Positions 5,232-8,667 of a stretch of DNA of 8,667 nt are shown one piece after another (the first letter of the stretch is position 1; each line of letters starts with the position of its first letter). This DNA is from Clostridia bacterium. Its GTDB lineage: Bacteria; Bacillota_A; Clostridia; UBA1212; UBA1255. The DNA lies in NCBI GenBank assembly GCA_017522515.1, contig JAFWZH010000112.1, positions 1 to 8,667 on the forward strand, in the 5' to 3' direction. The notes beneath the pieces are model-generated. The model was not told the DNA's origin. It was given only the letters and a program-made list of their open reading frames with translations, and searched no databases. The position numbers and the translations under genes are program-made.

Positions 5232-6437
5232 CTATGCATCACCACCTTTAAATAAATTTCTCCCAGCATAATTCCATCCTGCGAGCACGTATCCTTCTCC
5301 ATTTTGCGCGATAATCTCTCGCTTGATTACCTGATCTACAAACTCCGGACAGTCTTCTTGTCTGTAGTACCATTGATTTCCTACGCAGCACGGAATCATT
5401 CCATCTCCGCCTTTTATAGTATACTCACACAAATCATATATCCATGTCTTATCGCCAATTGAGAGTACGGTACATATCACCCCGATTCCATCGGCATAAT
5501 AATTTGTTTCTATGATATCTCTCAAAATCATGTTGTCAGGGTTATCTGCTCGTCTGATTGTAAAAACATGGCAAAGATATTCTTTTCCATCTGCCTGACA
5601 GATGACTCTTTCATCCGAGTGTCGAACAAGCTCTTTTTCTTCGAAAAAATATTTTGATGTGCCGACAGCCATTGTTTCGTCAACAAGCTCTTTATCATAG
5701 CCCGAAGAATTGAGCGAAGTCAGTGTTTTATAGAATTCTCTGTTTCCTTTCAATATCACAACATCGAAGCACAAGGATTCTGATTTCTTCCGAAAAGCAA
5801 AGCACGGGTATATCGGTGACAAAAAAACGCTTGCCTCTTTTCGGAAAATTGTTTCCCCAAACGCCCAATAATGATAATACTCGTCATTTCCTTGACGCTC
5901 CATGTGACAAAGCATTTCTCTCATAGCCGAAACACAGGCATATTCCTTGGATGTTTGATTAAGATATCCCAGTGCTTTTTGGCAAAGAGCAATTCGTTCT
6001 GTGGTGCTTTCATACATTGACGCAAGATGCGTGTATAATTCCCCCACGATTTGATGCAAACCAAGCAAAAGAAAATATTGGATTCCACTTTGATAAAACT
6101 TCCTTTTTTCTTGACAGTCTTTATCAACCGGATAGAATGGTATAGACAAATAGATGCTTTTTACAAGTTGCGGATCTTCATGCGTCTTTGCTTCGGATAC
6201 CAAACGCGCAAGCACGTCAAAATAGTCATTCCGCATAGGACTAACCGCCGGTGAACTGTATCGCAACAGAAAAACAAATTGATCGTATGTGATCGGCAAA
6301 TCAAGATTTGCCATAATAAAATCGATTATTTCATCCTTTCTGCGCGTAAAATGTTCAGGACGCCACTCTTGAATAGCAGTTTGTATCATTTGATCTAATT
6401 TTTCAGAGCGCCAATCATTACTACCGTTTGTATCCAT
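5232..6437 (-). CDS. Unknown 401-aa protein in the immunity-like array
   Basis: I do not recognise a named family. The N-terminal half (about 1-190) is helical and repeat-like (KLDQMIQTAIQEWRPEHFTR, HQIVGELYTHLASMYESTTE, CQKALGYLNQTSKEYACVSA), suggesting TPR-like helical pairs. The C-terminal half is beta-rich: ETNYYADGIGVICTVLSIGD, LCEYTIKGGDGMIPCCVGNQ, then WYYRQEDCPEFVDQ and a final GYVLAGWNYAGRN. There is no signal peptide or membrane segment. AAGGTGG 7 bases before the ATG at 6437 fixes the start. It follows a toxin-like tail ending at 6451 and precedes the signal-peptide ORF at 5160. A scrap of a paralogue of its last residues (WNYAGRN...KGGDA) survives at 7991-8039, so this gene type has been present at least twice. 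Immunity function is inferred from position. Confidence 0.75.
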   Translation of the reverse strand: MDTNGSNDWRSEKLDQMIQTAIQEWRPEHFTRRKDEIIDFIMANLDLPITYDQFVFLLRYSSPAVSPMRNDYFDVLARLVSEAKTHEDPQLVKSIYLSIPFYPVDKDCQEKRKFYQSGIQYFLLLGLHQIVGELYTHLASMYESTTERIALCQKALGYLNQTSKEYACVSAMREMLCHMERQGNDEYYHYWAFGETIFRKEASVFLSPIYPCFAFRKKSESLCFDVVILKGNREFYKTLTSLNSSGYDKELVDETMAVGTSKYFFEEKELVRHSDERVICQADGKEYLCHVFTIRRADNPDNMILRDIIETNYYADGIGVICTVLSIGDKTWIYDLCEYTIKGGDGMIPCCVGNQWYYRQEDCPEFVDQVIKREIIAQNGEGYVLAGWNYAGRNLFKGGDA

Positions 6438-6450
6438 ATCAATACCACCT

Positions 6451-6687
6451 TTACCATCGTTTTACTTTGAACCAAGACAATTGTCTACCCGTTGTATTAT
6501 CAGTTATAAATACACACAAATCCGTTCCGTTCTCCCCGAAATCTATATCAAGCATGGGACTTAATAATACTATACCTAATCCGCTTCCACTAAAAGGAAT
6601 ACCCATAGCATTCAGTCCCTAAGCCATGCTATTAAATATCTGAATGATGTCAGTTATACTGTTAGAAATTATTAAAGATCTACAAAA
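6451..6687 (-). pseudogene. 3' coding tail before the 401-aa gene, with a premature stop
   Basis: After the stops of the 175-aa gene the frame is open for 22 codons (ending TDIIQIFNSMA), is broken by TAG (6619-6621), then continues GLNA and MGIPFSGSGLGIVLLSPMLD, IDFGENGTDLCVFITDNTTG, RQLSWFKVKRW and TAA. The 51 codons from the ATG at 6606 look genuinely coding, with a glycine-rich then beta-rich C-terminal pattern and a basic aromatic end. The upstream AGGGA is a weak SD. It ends 13 bases before the 401-aa start. I take it as the C-terminal end of a lost toxin, though a 51-aa peptide could still be made. Confidence 0.5.
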
Positions 6688-6693
6688 TCATTA

Positions 6694-7221
6694 TTATGGT
6701 TCGTGGATCACATATACCATATTGCCAAGCAATTCATCCTTATACATCATTTCCCCAAATTGATCTACCGTGATCATTCCAATTATGTTATTCCTTTCCA
6801 ATCCTTGACGCCTGATTTGTACATATAATTTCTTGACAGGTGATTGTTTTACCAAATCCTGTAGAAAATGAATCAACTCTTCTCTGTATTCAGAACAAAT
6901 GGTAATTGCCTTAATATCTCGGATTTCTTCTGCACTTTTCCAAGGAACACAAAAATAGTGTTCATAAATATTTGCTTTTTCTTGAATAAAAATAGTACCT
7001 CCCTCTTCCTCGTGTGATGAAGTCACATTATAATATACACCCGTACTATCACAAATTGGAAAAGCAAAGGAGTCCGGACTTGTGTATTTCCAAACACGAC
7101 ATGTCAAGTCTCCATATTGCAATTTGCTTCCTTGCATCATATTTATATCCACTGATTGTCCGACGACAAACACCCAAAAATCATATAATAAACCAAATGT
7201 ACGTTTTTTTGTATGTTTCAT
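6694..7221 (-). CDS. Unknown 175-aa protein in the immunity-like array
   Basis: No family recognised. It starts MKHTKKRTFGLLYDFWVFVV with AGGAGG 8 bases before the ATG. Despite basic and hydrophobic residues at the start, the segment is too polar and aromatic to be called a signal peptide with confidence. The rest is mixed alpha/beta: DLTCRVWKYTSPDSFAFPIC, then a stretch with an acidic SSHEEEGG, IYEHYFCVPWKSAEEIRDIK, YREELIHFLQDLVKQSPVKK leading into LYVQIRRQGL, and a C-terminal strand GNMVYVIHEP. Length, solubility and placement between two toxin-like tails match small immunity proteins; that role is inference. Confidence 0.65.
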   Translation of the reverse strand: MKHTKKRTFGLLYDFWVFVVGQSVDINMMQGSKLQYGDLTCRVWKYTSPDSFAFPICDSTGVYYNVTSSHEEEGGTIFIQEKANIYEHYFCVPWKSAEEIRDIKAITICSEYREELIHFLQDLVKQSPVKKLYVQIRRQGLERNNIIGMITVDQFGEMMYKDELLGNMVYVIHEP

Positions 7222-7268
7222 ATAACTTTCCTCCTAAAAGATCTTCGCCTAAAAAAATTGGGGCAAAG

Positions 7269-7394
7269 TCAAATTCGAAAAGGGCTTCTAGTTCCGTCCG
7301 GCATTTGAACATACCCATATCCGGTTGAAGTATTATACGCCCCAGTAATTCCACCTGCACCTGAAATGTATTGCCATTCTCCAACAACACTTAA
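7269..7394 (-). pseudogene. 3' coding tail before the 175-aa gene, probable toxin remnant
   Basis: Directly after the GNAT gene's TAA the same frame continues open for 41 codons: VVGEWQYISGAGGITGAYNT, then STGYGYVQMPDGTRSPFRI and TGA. The glycine- and tyrosine-rich beta pattern looks like a secreted protein end and shares the N-T-S-T-G hairpin motif with other tails in this array. No start codon with an RBS exists in this frame. An overlapping 69-codon frame opening with GTG at 7390 has no RBS and does not look like protein. Confidence 0.5.
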
Positions 7395-7970
7395 TTACAA
7401 TTCCTTTTGCAAGACAGCCTCGCCGTTTTTTATGCTAAGTGATTTAAACCCATTTGCCCGATATAATTGCATTGCACTGTCAAAATCGGTGCAAATCATA
7501 GCGCCCTCGTGTGGATAAACTTCTATAAATGAATACCCTTCCGCTTTAGACAACTTGCAAATAGATCTAAGAAGCTCAGAACCTACTTCAAAGAAATCTT
7601 TTTTTCCGACCACCTTTAAACAAACAATAGACTTAATTTTCTCTTTTTCCGTTCCCACCGAAACATGACGTGCAATAAAGTTGTAGTTCCCCTTATCATC
7701 ACAATTGCACCAACCTACAGGGACTTTGCCTTCGTAGGCAATATAGCCGTGTATCTTATCTGCATTGATCATTTCCACGGCGACTTCACGGGAAATTTGA
7801 GAAAGTGGTGCCACGTTATTTTTTACCGGCTCAATAATTCTCCTATCAATTTCCTCTTGTGTCATGTTCCATTGCGTGCAATAACACACAACGCTGCCCG
7901 AATTATCCGGATCAAAAATGCGAAGATAATCTTCTATACGGGATTTATCAAATCTAACTATATGATACAT
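7395..7970 (-). CDS. GNAT-family N-acetyltransferase, 191 aa
   Basis: The order of elements fits the GNAT fold: an N-terminal strand-helix (MYHIVRFDKSRIEDYLRIF), then strand beta4 KIHGYIAYEGKVPVGWCNCD, the acetyl-CoA-binding region SIVCLKVVGKKDFFEVGSEL followed by helix LLRSICKLSKAEGYSFIEVY, and the late SAMQLYRANGFKSLS that closes many GNATs (Y-x-x-x-G-F). The usual Q/R-x-x-G-x-G/A loop of motif A is atypical (KKDFFEVGSEL), though such variants exist in active enzymes. GAGGGGGAAGG precedes the ATG at 7970 by 8 bases; the upstream ATG at 7991 has no RBS. The substrate is unknown. It is the first gene after the boxed promoter and occupies an immunity-gene position, so it might detoxify a substrate or modify a toxin; this is inference. 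Confidence 0.85.
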   Translation of the reverse strand: MYHIVRFDKSRIEDYLRIFDPDNSGSVVCYCTQWNMTQEEIDRRIIEPVKNNVAPLSQISREVAVEMINADKIHGYIAYEGKVPVGWCNCDDKGNYNFIARHVSVGTEKEKIKSIVCLKVVGKKDFFEVGSELLRSICKLSKAEGYSFIEVYPHEGAMICTDFDSAMQLYRANGFKSLSIKNGEAVLQKEL

Positions 7971-7990
7971 TGTTGCTACCTTCCCCCTCA

Positions 7991-8039
7991 TTAGGCATCA
8001 CCCTTTTAAGATAGTTTTCTCACAGGGCAATTCCATCTT
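7991..8039 (-). pseudogene. 3' scrap of a paralogue of the 401-aa gene
   Basis: The minus-strand frame reads WNCPVRKLS, a stop, then KGDA and TAA, against WNYAGRNLFKGGDA and TAG at the end of the 401-aa gene. On the plus strand 7981-8039 and 5222-5282 share long blocks (TTCCCCCTCA, GCATCACC, AATTCCATC) with one single-base gap. It is the last trace of a second copy of that gene, directly between the promoter and the GNAT gene. Confidence 0.7.
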
Positions 8040-8052
8040 GAAATCACTTATC

Positions 8053-8133
8053 ATTATAATGTGCTTCAGAATTTAAGCAATACAGATAATGCAAAATAAT
8101 AATCACAGATAACATCATATTATTTTCAGATAA
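8053..8133 (-). promoter_or_regulatory. Promoter of the array with three TTATCTG boxes
   Basis: On the minus strand perfect TTATCTG boxes lie at 8133-8127, 8112-8106 and 8089-8083 (steps of 21 and 23 bases), all in one orientation. The last stands two bases before a -35-like TTGCTT (8080-8075), then a 16-base spacer and a perfect -10 TATAAT (8058-8053). The leader then runs through the 401-aa paralogue scrap to the GNAT gene. This is the same box type as at the AraC promoter and probably the main promoter of the immunity-like array. Confidence 0.7.
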
Positions 8134-8167
8134 CAATTCAGTCCTATATGTCATAGTTGTTCTGTAC

Positions 8168-8242
8168 TCACTTCACGATTCCAAGCACATAATCGAACGC
8201 ATTTAAAGGAACTCTATCGATAAGTGGATATTCTTTTGCCAT
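8168..8242 (-). CDS. 24-residue peptide ORF with strong RBS, unknown
   Basis: GGGAGGTGA stands 6 bases before an ATG that opens a 24-codon frame starting MAKEYPLIDR and ending AFDYVLGIVK, then TGA. The SD is among the best in the window. The peptide is amphipathic, with an acidic-polar N-terminus and a hydrophobic C-terminal half, no cysteine and no classic leader motif. It lies between a strong terminator (8321-8372) and the boxed promoter, so it should have its own short transcript. It could be a signalling or leader peptide, a small membrane-active peptide, or the 5' stump of a deleted gene. No function is claimed. Confidence 0.5.
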   Translation of the reverse strand: MAKEYPLIDRVPLNAFDYVLGIVK

Positions 8243-8288
8243 TTTTGTCACCTCCCTTCGTTAATTATTGTTTTCGCCACATTGTTTC

Positions 8289-8303
8289 GTCTGATTTTCA
8301 GAC
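8289..8303. repeat. Perfect inverted repeat upstream of the 24-residue ORF
   Basis: GTCTGATTTTCAGAC is a perfect 6-bp-arm palindrome with a 3-base centre, 47 bases upstream of the small ORF. On the minus strand it includes TGTCTGAAAAT, matching the distal box of the AraC promoter. A partner 21 bases on (CAATGTG) matches the box in only 4 of 7 positions. It may be a regulator site for the small ORF. Confidence 0.35.
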
Positions 8304-8320
8304 ATAGAAATTTAATATTT

Positions 8321-8372
8321 AAAAAATAAAAAAAGAGCCGATTCTGCAATTAATTTTTGCAAAACCGGCTCT
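8321..8372 (-). terminator. Strong Rho-independent terminator
   Basis: On the minus strand AGAGCCG (8372-8366) pairs with CGGCTCT (8340-8334), continued by GTTTTGCA with TGCAGAAT using two G-T wobbles, a 15-bp stem with a 9-base loop. A T-tract of seven T, one A and six T follows (8333-8321). It isolates the 24-residue ORF from upstream transcription. Confidence 0.9.
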
Positions 8373-8430
8373 AAAATCTGCTGTATTTTTCATTACGGTC
8401 GTTCGGATCCATGATGTATGTATTTTGCAT
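8371..8430 (-). CDS. Doubtful 19-codon ORF between two terminators
   Basis: The frame MQNTYIMDPNDRNEKYSRF ends in TAG inside the terminator stem, and an in-frame stop lies directly before its ATG. No SD precedes either ATG (8430 or 8412). The composition (DPNDRNEKYSRF) looks protein-like, so it may be the C-terminal scrap of a lost gene rather than a translated peptide. Confidence 0.2.
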   Translation of the reverse strand: MQNTYIMDPNDRNEKYSRF

Positions 8431-8468
8431 CTATGAAACATGAGTAAAATTTTCGACCCTTAAACATC

Positions 8469-8503
8469 AAAAAAAGCCCTACACGTATGGCATTTTTCGC
8501 GTG
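8469..8503 (-). terminator. Probable terminator of the upstream partial gene
   Basis: On the minus strand GCCACGCG (8504-8497) can pair with the later CGTGTAGGGC (8485-8476) with a two-base bulge and one wobble, followed by seven T (8475-8469). It lies about 100 bases past the stop of the gene at 8596. The stem is imperfect, hence moderate confidence. Confidence 0.5.
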
Positions 8504-8551
8504 GCATCTAAATTGACCACAAGTTATGGCAATTATGGTGGATTTAGATGC
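8504..8551. repeat. Long inverted repeat with a 10-bp perfect stem
   Basis: GCATCTAAAT (8504-8513) is the exact reverse complement of ATTTAGATGC (8542-8551). A second stem CCAC (8517-8520) with GTGG (8538-8541) closes a 17-base loop, with three unpaired bases on one side. No T-tract follows on the plus strand; on the minus strand it stands directly before the terminator at 8469-8503. It could be part of a compound 3' structure or a mobile-element end. Confidence 0.6.
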
Positions 8552-8595
8552 TATTGTTTATAACCTTTTATATTTTCTGAATTTTATTATAAAAA

Positions 8596-8667
8596 CTAAA
8601 TCTTAAAATCAATATTACCTGAAATCAATTCTTTGATTCGCTCAATATTCCAAAGCGAGGTTGCATT
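8596..8667 (-). CDS. C-terminal end of an unidentified gene (runs off the window)
   Basis: From the right edge the minus-strand frame reads NATSLWNIERIKELISGNID then FKI and TAG. It looks like the helical end of a real protein and is followed by hairpins with T-tracts, as a gene end would be. Twenty-three residues are too few to name a family, and the reading frame beyond the window is unknown. Confidence 0.5.
   Translation of the reverse strand, partial: NATSLWNIERIKELISGNIDFKI

Noticed and set aside
7181..7390. 69-codon frame starting GTG at 7390
   Set aside because: No RBS, unconvincing protein, and it overlaps a better toxin-like tail in another frame.
657..8000. Plus-strand ORFs of 60-121 codons, for example 3837-4202, 7014-7328 and 7665-7994
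   Set aside because: They lie opposite well-supported minus-strand genes, have no ribosome-binding sites and no protein-like composition.
8083..8133. CRISPR-like array
   Set aside because: Only three short repeats with 14-16 base gaps; the pattern matches regulator sites found at other promoters, and no cas genes are present.
1..8667. tRNA, rRNA, transposase or integrase genes
   Set aside because: Looked for on both strands; no cloverleaf-like sequence with TTCGA arms, no DDE or tyrosine recombinase motifs in any frame.

Overview
The window is AT-rich DNA in which every supported gene lies on the minus strand. Ribosome-binding sites are strong (GGAGG/AGGAGG type), promoters are sigma-70-like, and terminators end in long T-tracts. 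Together with a DinJ/RelB-type antitoxin, an XRE regulator, an AraC regulator and SUKH and DUF4279-type small proteins, this suggests the accessory genome of a gut-type Firmicute, probably Clostridia/Lachnospiraceae. That placement is inferred from composition and gene style only.

In the direction of transcription (right to left): the 3' end of an unidentified gene (8596-8667) is followed by a hairpin-rich stretch with two minus-strand terminators and a doubtful 19-codon ORF (8321-8551). Next comes a 24-residue ORF with an excellent RBS (8168-8242), then a promoter with three repeated TTATCTG boxes (8053-8133). That promoter faces a long array (8039 to 2649): a GNAT acetyltransferase (7395-7970), an unknown 175-aa protein (6694-7221), an unknown 401-aa protein (5232-6437), a single-domain DUF4279-like protein (4466-4951), a two-domain DUF4279-like protein (3404-4174) and a SUKH/SMI1-KNR4 protein (2761-3300). 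After the array lie an AraC-family regulator (1599-2513), an XRE regulator (1044-1391), a small unknown helical protein (491-850), a terminator (323-359) and the start of a DinJ-type antitoxin (1-65).

The spaces between the array genes are not ordinary intergenic DNA. Nearly every one holds a short open 3' coding remnant (7269-7394, 6451-6687, 4954-5160, 4182-4446, 3324-3407, 2649-2753) ending just before the next gene. Several end in a similar hairpin-like [N/S]-T-x-x-G-[EKRY] pattern. Two carry homologous signal peptides exactly 720 bp apart, one of them broken by a stop. The simplest reading is an array of immunity genes, each still preceded by the tail of the secreted polymorphic toxin it once protected against, with the toxic part deleted. 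A 3' scrap of a paralogue of the 401-aa gene (7991-8039) at the head of the array shows that modules have been gained and lost.

The main regulatory observation is a TTATCTG box repeated as direct repeats 21 bp apart (two helical turns) at four places: upstream of the array (8083-8133), of the AraC gene (2609-2636), of the XRE gene (1478-1505) and of the 491-850 gene (961-988). Tandem same-orientation sites one 21-bp step apart are the usual target of AraC-family proteins, so I infer that the AraC protein encoded here controls itself, the array and both small downstream units as one local regulon.
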